Assembly (NCBI GenBank): GCA_013368375.1
Contig: JAACJP010000040.1
Location: forward strand, 124,001 to 188,000
Direction of reading: 5' to 3'
Length of the DNA stretch: 64,000 nucleotides
Source of the DNA: Tricholomella constricta
Lineage: Eukaryota; Basidiomycota; Agaricomycetes; Agaricales; Lyophyllaceae
The position numbers and the translations under genes are program-made. The notes under the pieces are model-generated. The model was not told where the DNA came from. It did no database searches and saw only the letters and a program-made list of their open reading frames with translations. Position 1 is the stretch's first letter. Every line of letters begins with the position of its first letter. Shown here one piece after another: positions 24,062-34,494 of the stretch.

Positions 24062-25715
24062 TTACACCAGGGGTGCGCGGACGTATTTGCGCCTGTACTT
24101 GTGGTCGACATTGTCGAGGTAGTAAGCACCAGGCCAGATGTTCTCAACGAGACCCTCTGGTGTGTACGACGCCGCATTGTGGTTCTTCTCCCGGAGCTAC
24201 ATAAAACGGGGTTCATCAGTATGGTGCAGTGCCAACGCAAGGGGCAAATGGACATACCGCCAGGGCGTCAACAAATTCCTGGGGGTGTACAACCTTCATG
24301 CTTTGCAGACGGTTGAGGAGGTCCATCTTCTTGCGAATTTCTGAGGTGTCGCCCTTGACCCGTGCGGTAAAGAAGCTGGCCGCGCATCCGCTTCCAAAGG
24401 CGAATAGGCTGATACGCTTGCCCATCAGAGTCTCAGGCTCCACCTTCGAGACGAGCGAGGCAAGGCACTGATAGAGTGAGCCGGTGTAGGTGTTTCCGAG
24501 GCGGCGTGAGCAGGCCATGCCGGGGTCAGCCTTTTGGGTGAATGCAGCCTTGCTGGCACCAATGAAAGTCTTTTCGACGTTCTTGTCTGTCAGCGAGGCA
24601 GCGTGGCTCATGGATAGGAAGGACTCGGGGTTGGGAATGTTGGCGAATTGGGGTGCTGAAGGATTGGCGAGGAAGTCGTTGTAGTACAAGCGGCCGAAAC
24701 CCTTCACCGCCTGCTTGCCGTAGGGACTGTGGAATATGGTGTAGTCGACATCCTCGATCGAGAAGGTTGTCTTCTCGGTGGTGGTCCCGTTAAGTTGGGA
24801 CCTCTTCGCAAGCTTGGCATGCTTCTCGCGGAAGGTGGCGTAAGCAGCGTCGAGAGCGGCAATGTAGGTGACGACCGAAACTGGGCCGTCGACCTCGGGG
24901 TATTCCGAAGACAGTTTTGGCTTGTAGAAGTCGTAGGTATTTGCCATGTAGTTCCCGTGAATGGCTACAAGAAATCAAAACATCAGATGGCTGTCATCAT
25001 CTATGAAAGTTAAACACCGGTACTCACGCTCAAACACGATGGGAGCATTGGGGCCAATGAGCATAGCACAGGCACCGGCACCACCAGCCGGGCGCGCGGC
25101 TCCCTCAGCATAGATGGCAATGTCGCCGCCGACAACAATAGCATTGCGACCATCCCAGGAACTCGACTCGATCCAGTTGACGGCGTTGAAGAGGGCCGCG
25201 GTGGAGCCGTAGCACGCGTTCTTCGAGTCGATACCCTCAATGTCATGGTTGCCTGCCTCGACGAACAAGTCCATGAGGGTGGTTTTCACGGATTTCGACT
25301 TGTCAATGATAGTCTCAGTTCCAACGTCGATGCGACCAATGGACTTGGGGTCGATGTTGTACTTTTCGAGAAGACCAGCAACGGCTGCGTGGAATGCATA
25401 TTAAACACAAGTTATTATTATTGGTGATCTAAGAATGCTCACCGTTGAGGGCGAAGGAGTTGATGTCCTCGCGGTCATCGGGCCATGCCATGTATTCTTG
25501 GCCGAGACCAATGGTGTACTTGCCCTTGGGGACGCCGTCGAACTCTTCAAGGTCAGCCTCAGAAATGCACTAGAAACGGGTGTCAGAAGGTGTGAGTATA
25601 TAGTTTAAACAAGAACGCGTACTCGGCGGGGGAAGTAGGCCTCCATAGCGAGAACACCGACGTCCTTGGGACGGGGAATCTCGACGTCAAGGGGGGAGGA
25701 GATGGGGATAGTCAT
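24062..25715 (-). CDS. ERG13: Hydroxymethylglutaryl-CoA synthase
   Basis: Condenses acetyl-CoA with acetoacetyl-CoA to HMG-CoA, the second step of the mevalonate/ergosterol pathway (cytosolic). Five exons: 25715-25623, 25569-25443, 25384-25028, 24964-24258 and 24196-24062 (472 residues, normal for the family). Landmarks are [26 protein letters not shown], the active-site block [20 protein letters not shown] (nucleophile Cys), [19 protein letters not shown], the [14 protein letters not shown] block, [16 protein letters not shown] (catalytic His) and [12 protein letters not shown]. The C-terminus ends with the [13 protein letters not shown] type motif. No transit peptide. It lies tail to head with RPP40 (272-bp gap). 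Confidence 0.95.
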
Positions 25716-27897
25716 TGCGAGGTGAGTGGTTGAAGTGAGGAAGAGTGGACAAGGGGGAAGTTGATGCACTCCCTGTGTTGGCAGCAGGATTTATATACGA
25801 ATTGTCATGAGACGAGTAAAATAAAAGGAAATTGATCGCAAAGAATTGTGGTACGATTTGGGACACAGGCCCGATCAGCCAACTGTGAACTTTTGCCTTT
25901 TCCTGATCAGCTTCCGTGCTTCTCTCTCCTCGCCGCCGTCGTCCTATTCACTTTTCCTGCCTTCCTTCCCCACTTGGCCACCTTTGCCCCCAAGTTTCAC
26001 TTTTGTTTACCCATTTCTCTCTTGTCACCCAATAGCTCGCCTCTTGTCTTCCCTCCAATTTCATATTGTGGGTGCATGCCTTGTACACGTATTATTTCCT
26101 GATCCCCATCTCAGTGCCACCCTGATTCACTGTACCTTCTTACCCATGCAGCACCTGACATGTCGACATAACATGTTTAATATTTGTCTTGTTCACTCTG
26201 CGTTTGATCAATATCAGGGACCAACTTGGTAAGTCTCCTCATTGTCACACGAGCAACCCCCCATCAGCGTCAGAAGAAGCCTTGCGTCGTCGACATTCGC
26301 GGCAACCATCCCGAGAAGACGTTGGAAAGGTACATACTAACCCCGACAGTCACCCGAAGTCGTATACTGTGTTTGAAAATCCCTCTTATTTGTGCATTCC
26401 ACACTCGGTGTCCTAACCATCTCTGGCGCTCCGAATTTGGTTCCCATCTTGTTTGACTGATTGCCTCAAGTTTTGGTTCAAAATCCTGATACTTACCATG
26501 CATACCTCGATACAAATCGCCTGGATTATCGGGTTCATGACAAAAATCTAGCCTGGTCCGCAGTGCGCTGGATTTACGGAGGTATCTTCTCTGCACTGGA
26601 AATCTGTACCTCCGATATGCATACCAGAGCGGCTCTAGCGGTCTCACACTCCTCAAATTTCTCAATGCTACCCCCCTCCGTTGTTGATGCATGCCGCTTG
26701 TCTGACATCTGCGAATCTAATCACCTATTGCCCATCGGGACTGATCTTCTATGAGACGACACAAGCACGCGGTTGCTTATCAGTGCTGTCAAGTTGTCTT
26801 CATCCAACGAAGATGACCAGGAGCCACAACGTCTTCATGTGAGCTGAGCTTCTGCTGTCGACCCACTTGACTCACGACCGATATTCCCACGTGTCTCGCG
26901 TATGCTCTGCAGGACTGCATTCATTTACGTCCACACACCAAGCGATGAAGCTCCTCGTCCACTACCACTACCGCCCCTGCCACATTGTCCCTAAGCCGTA
27001 ACAACCGATCCTCAGATACACTCAATCCCAGACATCGGATCCACATACTCCACCCGACGCGCCTTGCCGCTCCCGAACACCCACCACCGTCGCCCAACGG
27101 TGAATAACAAACCCGAGCGGCACAACGAATCGAGGTGCACCCCCATCGGGGGGGGGGGGGGGGGGGGGAAGGGGGTGCCGGAAGATGATCGAACCCGGGG
27201 CCGGAGCAGGCCGGCGAGCGAAAACGCGCTGTTGGGCCTCGTCGTAGAACTGGAAGGAGAGCGAGATGTGGATGGCATAGACACGTTTTTGGAGCGGCGT
27301 CGGCGATGTGACAGATAGATCCAGGGCATCGTGTACCGAGAGCGATGACTCCTAACACTTGGGGACTGTGGCGTCGATTTGGAGGCGCTTGTGATCGTAC
27401 GCCCGTAGACCTGCGAATGATAACGGCGCTTCAGAACAGTGAACAGGTTTGGTCAGGCCCAGGTAGCGCGCATCAGATGTTCAATACGTGGTCGCATCCA
27501 ACCGTGTTTGGAATGGTCCGCAGCAACTTTCCGCGCGGCATCGCCAACTGCTCTGTATGGCGGGTTGCTCAAAGAACAAAAAGCTGTGGATGCAAGGATA
27601 TTCACATACTTGTGTATGAAACTACGGTATGCCTTCTGCACTACGGATGCGATGTGATACAAGAATCAAATTAGAAATAGCCATGAAACTAGCGGGCTAG
27701 GATAGATAAATTCACTGTTACCACCGATTCTAGCTGCCTGGAGTCTTGCTGATAGATGAGAAATGGACACTGGACGGATCTAACATAATATGAATGTAGA
27801 GGGCGCCCCAGAAGGTGAAGCTAAGATTTCTTGATTATGTTCGAGTACCTAGCAGGAAACGAGACAATGATCGTATGCGAGAGAAGCCATTCGATGG
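25716..27897. other. Long spacer without a resolved gene
   Basis: About 2.2 kb. The part near 25870-26100 is pyrimidine-rich and probably belongs to the HMG-CoA synthase promoter. A 140-codon minus frame (26692-26270) and overlapping frames at 27662-26921 lack motifs I recognise. The segment 27662-27453 (minus) reads as a fair exon (NPPYRAVGDAARKVAADHSK), but the frame downstream breaks near a poly-G run. It may be a degenerate gene or non-coding DNA. Confidence 0.35.
27148..27168 (+). repeat. Poly-G homopolymer run (21 G)
   Basis: Twenty-one consecutive G bases, then AA and five more G. Such runs can form G-quadruplexes and are prone to length change and sequencing error, so any frame read across it is unreliable. 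Confidence 0.97.
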
Positions 27898-29424
27898 TTA
27901 GTCCGTGGAATCATGCGGAGAACTCCCACTCGCATGCTCGGAAACAGCGTCTGTCTGCCTTGCATCGGGAGATGCATTTTCGAAGTTAGGCATCCCTGGT
28001 TGTTTGATAGCGGTGAGCCATTTATTAATTGAAAGAACAGAATAGCATGCACTGTTGACTTTGAGCTCCTCAAGGAGTGCGGGATTATAGTCATCGTCTG
28101 AAAAGATCCGATGTTGGTGTGCACGGTCCATCGAGATGAGAGTATAAACTACGTACCAGGCGCAGTCGTCAACATCGTCATATAAGCCTTCCGCTGTTCC
28201 AAGGTTGCATTATCAAACCATTTACCACGCGCCGCACGCGCCGAAGCAGATGTGCCTCCGAGATCCTCCATCTCCGCGTCCTCGCTCAATGTCCTCTCCA
28301 TTGTCTTCCTGGTATCAGGCCTTGCAGCCCTTGGTGGATTTCGTCGCGCGTTAGCTATTCCTTGATCCAGAATCGCCTTCCCTGGCGAGCCTTCGGTCGG
28401 TACAGGCTGCCAGTAGATGAGATCAGCTAACTCTATGGTTCGCGTTATGAGCGTGAGGATGTCTTGTGGGAGGGCCGGGAAATTGTTCAGCTGGTTCTCC
28501 TGGGAGTAACGCCGGAATTTTATTTCGGCATTTAAAATGACGAGGAAAATGTTGAGGCGATTAGGATATGGGCCGCGTTCCTGACTTTCATGGTGGAAGG
28601 GTGGCAAGCGTGGACTGCTAGATTCCGTCGTCCGACGGAGGCGTCGGTCACTTGATACATAGTTGATATATCCTCCTTTGGGACGATAAATGGTGAGCAT
28701 ACTTCCGTTTGGAAGGAAATGATCGGGATACAGTGCAACTAATTCGTACTCGGGATTGACAAAGGCTGAGTTGGAGAACTATTTGGACAAGATCAATATC
28801 CCTGCTAAAGAGAAATTGAGGAGAAAAGATATTCACGTCTAAGAAACGTCGGTTTGCAGTACCCCACATATCTATTTCTGCTTGCCGGCGATCATTGTCG
28901 GATTTGACCATCTGAATAAGGCTGTCGAGAGTGGCAATGGATGCTGTGAATGCGATGAAACCGTAAACGTCGAGCGACGTGTGGACAAAGGATTCGACTA
29001 TTCAAAATTAGGCGGGTTGTGTTGATTGTAGTTGGGAGACTTACGGTAAGTGAGGTTACACCGGTCATCAAGAGTGAAGTTGTCGTAAGGAACGATATAC
29101 AACTTCCCAATGACGTCTTCCTATATGGAGGAGAGTCAGCAGATGCAGATATGTCCGAGCGAACTTTCTGCTTACAACTGGCTGGGGATCCCCTCTGTGA
29201 ATAGCACTTATGAATTGGGAAAGCTGGTGTGTATACTTGACTGATTTTGTTAACATGCAACCCTCTGTGAGATCCACGCCGCCACCAGGTCCTCGGTGGG
29301 ATGAGCGTGATGATACATTCGAGACTGATCCTTGTGCACGTTTGATCTCCGGAAGATTGAGGACCGCTGGGACAAAGGCATATGGCTTGACCGAGAGATG
29401 TCCTTCCTCTGTCAACAGCGACAT
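27898..29424 (-). CDS. Conserved-looking hypothetical protein, no family recognised
   Basis: A consistent six-exon model: 29424-29255, 29194-29176 (19 nt), 29120-29045, 28997-28837, 28778-28157 and 28097-27898; 415 residues with all splice sites GT-AG and phases matching. Readable blocks include KPYAFVPAVLNLPEIKRAQG, the junction GDPQPV/EDVIGKLYIVPYDNF, TSLDVYGFIAFTASIATLDS, DIWG-like EIDMWGTANRRFLD, VNPEYELVALYPDHFLPNGS, and an acidic/Ser-rich C-terminus. There is no signal peptide, membrane segment, zinc finger or catalytic motif that I can identify. It may be a nuclear or cytosolic regulatory protein; that is a guess. It borders the repeat nest at 30 kb. Confidence 0.68.
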
Positions 29425-30055
29425 TCTGAATTATTTGCCTGAATAAACTTGAGACGAACAACAATATAATCTTTGTACGTAGTGGGTCCTGTTTCTCGCG
29501 CAAGTCTCGCATTCGTCAGTCCATGCATGCGCTTCTCACGTGTTTGGTGTTGGGACTTGTCATCAAACTCCTCGGAGTGGGGAGGCGCACCGCCCCTTTG
29601 TTAAGTGGGATGTTTGCATCTGTTTGTTCCCTGCCAAAATCTTGGATCAACAGGATAAACATCTTTGTGAGCGCATACCGCCTTGTTTAAACAAGATTAG
29701 TAGCCAGATCCGGGTAAAAATCATCTCTCCAGGGAATGGTTGGATTAATTCTTTGAAATATACGGCTGGAGCCGCCGAACTAGATGGAAAAATTACATTT
29801 AAGGATAATTTAAAAACATCTACACCAACCATCCCCTGTAACAGCGTTAGAAAAAGCATTTGACGCGCTCAGCGGGACTCAAACGCGAGGTGGGGAGGAG
29901 AAAGGCTGTAAGAGGTGTCGGCCTGCCAAAAATCAATAATTGGATTACATAATACATGTCTCGACGCGTCAAACCCGCCCTGCCTCGCGAAAAAGGCATC
30001 TCGGACTCTGCAATACTGTACCAGCCTCCACTAATACTCTACCTTACCACCTCTA
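29425..30055. other. Spacer before the repeat nest
   Basis: Contains the likely promoter of the minus-strand hypothetical gene and AT-rich DNA before the repeat-family gene. A 107-codon plus frame (29540-29863) has no recognisable motif. Confidence 0.4.
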
Positions 30056-30561
30056 ATGGCACGAGAACGCCCAAGACACAGCAAAAACACATTAAAGCAA
30101 CGAAAAGCTCGACAAGCAAACCTAAAAAAGGTCAACAATTTGCAAAGAAATCCTCTTGGGGAACAGACCAACACGGTTCAGGTCCAAAAGCTCAAGAGGG
30201 AAAATGGGGAGCTCAAGACCAAGATCAAAGAACTGACAAGGAAGTACTGGAATACCCAGAGACGCAATAACAGGCTGGAGAAGGTCATGACATCACAAAA
30301 ACTAGACCTCAAGAAGACCAAAGCAGATGCAGCTCGTTTGCGTGGGGTCGTAAACATGCTTGGGAAGGAGTTGACCGAATTGAAGGATGCTGCGGATACC
30401 TCTATATCCCTTCTACAAGCTAGGATTGAAGCGCTTCTCGAGGCCCAGAAGGACTTGACAGTTCGACACATTATTCTAAAGAAGCGATGTCGCAGGCTCG
30501 AGGCAGCGAAGCGACAGCTCAAAAGGCAGCTACACGAGAGGGCAAAAACACACCCCACCAC

Positions 30562-30741
30562 TGTAAGGGTTGTGACTGGGTGACACTGGAGTATATCATG
30601 CCGGATACTTATTCCCACGGGCTCTAGTTTTTACCATTGCTTTACTTTCACTACGCCTGTGTTGCTCGCTCTTCTCACTATAGAATTGGATCAAACACAC
30701 TTGTGACTGAAGCTAGGACCTCAAGACTCAACAATCTTACA
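30562..30741 (+). repeat. 5' LTR
   Basis: 180 bp, TGTAAGGG...TCTTACA, with 6-bp inverted ends TGTAAG/CTTACA. Nearly identical to the 3' LTR, which implies a recent insertion. Confidence 0.93.
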
Positions 30742-31534
30742 CTTTTTTGTGTTTGCCAGCCTCTCTGGGGCTATAGTGGAGAGACCTGCTGGCACAGCAC
30801 CCACAGCTTTCTGAGCTGTTCTCTGGACGACTATCCACCTTTCTAGGCTTCTCTGGGCAGTGATTCAGTTCGCTTTCCAGTCCTACTGGTTGCTGGAAGG
30901 ATTGGGTGGAGAGTGGTAGAGGTTTGGGACTGGGCCTGGTGGGGTGGTGATGATGTGGCAGGAAGTTTGGGTCATATCTTTGGAACGAAGGCGCGTATCT
31001 CTTGGGCCAATACTGCATGGATGCGGCCCTCGCTGTTGCGCACATTTCGACCCCTGGATCATCCATTTCTGCCAACTCCTTCCCCCTCACCATCGCTTTT
31101 CATGTTTTGACATTGTCTGGCTGATATCTCGCGACCTACTGCGCCGATTCCTTCGATTTTAAGTTCGCTGCGTAGCCCTTGGCTGCCGCTTTCCGTCGAT
31201 ACCTGGGTCTACAGCTATCCGCGCCACGGTTCGCATCCTGCACCCGTTCTGGTGCTTTTATCCCCATCCCTCCTACCCCAACCATCTCCCACCACCTTGG
31301 GTTGGTTCTGGGCTCATTCTCTTCGCATTTTGGGCCTCTTTCACCTCCCCATACCCTCCTACCATCATTCATATTGGTTGCTCCGAAATCTGGTCATCAT
31401 CCTCTGCAGTGCCTTTGCTCCTCACCCCTTGGTGCTTTATTGCATGGGACCTTGAAGTATCCGCATTTTCCTCCATGCATAGGCTGGAGATGTACTCTGA
31501 GGTATATCCTCTAGGTATTCCACGGTGTTTCCGT

Positions 31535-32535
31535 TGATAGAGCTAGAAGGCCTGTGGGTGCTGTACGCAACAACAAAACAACTAACAACTATAGGGGGCG
31601 AGAAGTGTTAAAAGTTCCCAAACACGCCAGTGTGTAGGGCTAAAAGGATGGTCTGGACGAAGGTAAAGACGACCCGACTCGATATTAGTCGAACCGACGA
31701 CGATGCGACGAGCGCGATCGTATGCAATAGTTCCCGGCTGGAACGGGTCGGCGACGCGACTGTTGATGTCGGTGACGCGACAACGAGACGAACGATGCTA
31801 AAACGGAGAACTCATGGGTTCGGGCGGCGGTTACGGGCGAACAGATACGGCGGTTTACGAGATTTACTACAGTGGCGACGGTCACAGCGGTTTGCGACGG
31901 GTTTATACGATGAGGACGGTGCGGAGACGGCGAAGACGATGGTTTTTGAGCTATTAACTCTGAACGTGAGGGAAAATACGGGCTATAATTCACTGGAGAA
32001 CGGTAGGTACTACATGGGATTGTTTATATGGTAAAGCCAGATCACCGACTCTTAGTGCGACCATGCAGGTGTTTCGCGTTAGGTTGTCGCCAAGTCTGGC
32101 GCCGCGCGGCGTTTTTCTGAGGACAAGTCGAGTGTGGCACGTTATTGATCGGATACTAGTGTTGGATCGGATACTAGTGTCGGATCGGATACGTGATCAG
32201 GGCAGTCGGCGATTACGGGACTCCGTGAGTTAGTCGGATCTGTGCCGTGAATAGGAGACGGAGTGGCTTTGTCGGTTAATGCGTCATGGGTAAGGCGCCA
32301 AGTCGGGGGTTTGACGTTTTGACAGATGAACGTGCGTGGTCGCTTGGTGACTACATGGTTACTCCGATCGCCGGCGCCCTAGAACTAGGTCGGCCGAGTC
32401 GGGTAGGTCGCGTGCGGTCGGGAGTTGGTCGGCGGGTTAGTCGGTGAGTCGGTCGATGTTGTCGCGTGCGTCTTTTGGGCGGTTTACAGTGGTCGGGACG
32501 TCGGATCGGTGACCAGTCGAAGAGGGTGCATATCA
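31535..32535 (+). mobile_element. 1-kb element, copy 1 (ends TGATA/TATCA, target CCGT)
   Basis: Starts TGATAGAGCTAG and ends GCATATCA, with 5-bp inverted ends TGATA/TATCA and flanking CCGT on both sides (31531-31534 and 32536-32539). A diverged second copy lies inverted at 40141-41203; matching blocks include the start, an AACAACAAAACAACTAACAA stretch, a purine tract GGGGGCGAGAAG followed by TGTTAAAAG, AACGTGCG, and a GTCGGT-rich 3' part. It has no coding capacity. It may be a solo LTR (TG...CA ends, short target duplication) or an unclassified non-autonomous element. Confidence 0.8.
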
Positions 32536-32552
32536 CCGTCCCCAGTCCACCA

Positions 32553-32992
32553 TCGTCCATCACTCTCGTTGACACCGAGCAGCGGTCGTTACATATGCGC
32601 CCTATCTCTGGTTCTTTCGTTGAGAGGCCTTGGGAGCATCTACCATTGGTTCCCTCCGCGCCTCCTCTGATTCCCTCGTCAGCCCCAGGCCACGCTTGGG
32701 GGTGGGGTCTTTGTGGTAATTCCTCCGACATGCTCTCGCTCACCCCGAGTACTGGACCACCTCCTTTCTACCGGTTGTCCATCACCCTGTCGACACGACT
32801 ATCATTCGTTCCATACGAGCCCTATCTTTGGTTCTTTCGTTGAGAGGCCTTGGGAGCATCTAACATCGGTTCCCTCCGTGCCTCCTCTGATTCCCTTGTC
32901 AGCCCCAGGTCATGCTTGGGGGTGGGGCCTTTGGAGTAATTACTCTGACATGTTTTCACTCGACTGGACGATGGACGACCCCCTTTTTCATT
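32553..32992 (+). repeat. 220-bp tandem duplication inside the LTR element
   Basis: Two head-to-tail units with a 220-bp period: the block GGTTCTTTCGTTGAGAGGCC occurs at 32610 and again at 32830, and the next ~110 bases match closely, with the match weaker near the unit edges. Repeated DNA of this kind is common in the interior of short non-autonomous LTR elements. Confidence 0.85.
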
Positions 32993-33128
32993 TGGTTACC
33001 TGATGGACTCTTTAGGTAGTGTTTTACCAGGTACAACCATTTTTTTTTCCTTTTTTCGTCACCCTTTCCCTTCCACCATCTTTTCTTCAGATAGAGTCAT
33101 CCTTGGGGCTGATTCTAGAGGGGGAGAA

Positions 33129-33308
33129 TGTAAGGATTGTGACTGGGTGACACTGGAGTATATCATGCCGGATACTTATTCCCACGGGCTCTAGTTTTTA
33201 CCATTGCTTTACTTTCACTACGCCTGTGTTGCTCGCTCTTCTCACTATAGAATTGGATCAAACACACTTGTGACTGAAGCTAGGACCTCAAGACTCAACA
33301 ATCTTACA
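33129..33308 (+). repeat. 3' LTR
   Basis: 180 bp, preceded by the polypurine tract and followed by the target duplication ACCAC. Matches the 5' LTR except at position 8. Confidence 0.93.
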
Positions 33309-34494
33309 ACCACCTTCCGCATGATGCACAAAGGACGTTACACTCCAGCAGCATGGTCACTTGCTCATCTCATGGTGGCCACAGGCACTGCAGAAGCAAA
33401 AGTCGGTGGCACCGCGCTCGGAGTCACTGTCAACAGCTACTGAATAAGCGCTCAGTGCAGCACTTTATGCTTGAGCAAGGGGTTGCAGCTGACATTCAGC
33501 TTGTCTACGAAATCTTGAAGTCTTCCAGTGAGTCAACTTCTAAATTTCTATTAGTGCATATCTGATTGATGATCATCCTTTAAGACATTACCTATAGTTC
33601 AGATTCAACCTCTCACCGACATATTGAGTATGAATGTCGTACTATTGCCCTACAAGTCATCGACTATTCAAATCCGTCGGCCAAACCTGAATGGAAGTCA
33701 CGTACTCTCGGTATTGGGACCTCAATCAATCACGCCAGCCAAACTCAATTGACGGGTTGAAGGAACGCCTTCAGGAGCTAGCTGAAGTCTTTAACAACAG
33801 CGAGCTAGCAAAACGAGAGGGCTTACGGTTCATTCCTGACGATTTTGCATACCGGTTAATTGGCACAAGCGGCGACCATGCCGCTGATCAGAAGAAGAGC
33901 CACGAGATTCTCCGAATATGGTGGCTCGAGGTCATTCTTCAATGCTTGGGAGAGGAGGCCCTCTTTCAGATGGACATTGGGCATGTTCTTGCTACCATAA
34001 TAGCGATGAAAGCGAAGCGAATCGAATCATATGGTGGCCAGGCTGCTTGGGATGCGCTTTCAGAAGAAGAAAGGGCTGGCGCGGATGTCACAATCATTCG
34101 TGATATCGGAAAACAAGTTTTTGAGGCCATGTCAAAACCCAAGCAGGAGAAACTGATGCGCTTCATCCGAACAGGATGTTGCATGCATAAAGATTTTAAC
34201 TGTGTTAAAGGAGGGGCTAACATCAGGAAAACTCCGACGTCTTTGGCCCCGTCTTTCGTGGATTTTGAAAGCCGAAAAAGACTTAAAGTTGAGAAGACGT
34301 GGTGGCTTGGGTTAGCCCAGTCACTTCACTTGTAAAAGTCGATATTTACTGGACAAAGGTGTGAAAGACGTACCGAACGGTATAGTGACTTGTGGAAGCA
34401 AAATGCACTTAAGGAAGATAAAAGGAGCGAAAGATGGATTAATTGGGTGGCATTTGGGCTATTTAATATACTTGAGAATATAATGAATATGGTA

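Larger units (their letters stand above)
30562..33308 (+). mobile_element. Non-autonomous LTR retroelement with 180-bp LTRs, target duplication ACCAC
   Basis: Two 180-bp direct repeats (30562-30741 and 33129-33308) begin TGTAAGG and end TCTTACA, and differ at only one position that I can see (position 8, G versus A). They are flanked by a perfect 5-bp duplication ACCAC (30557-30561 and 33309-33313). A polypurine tract AGAGGGGGAGAA (33117-33128) sits right before the 3' LTR, giving plus orientation. No gag, protease, reverse transcriptase or integrase is readable in the 2.4-kb interior, so it must have moved in trans. It contains a 1-kb secondary insertion (31535-32535) and a 220-bp tandem duplication. 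Without the secondary insertion it is about 1.7 kb. It interrupts the repeat-family gene. Confidence 0.92.

Noticed and set aside
26270..26692. A 140-codon minus-strand frame as a gene
   Set aside because: No motif, no splice partners, biased Arg content typical of chance frames in this GC range.
30562..33308. Reverse transcriptase or integrase remnants in the LTR element
   Set aside because: No YxDD, DDE or zinc-knuckle block is readable in any frame.
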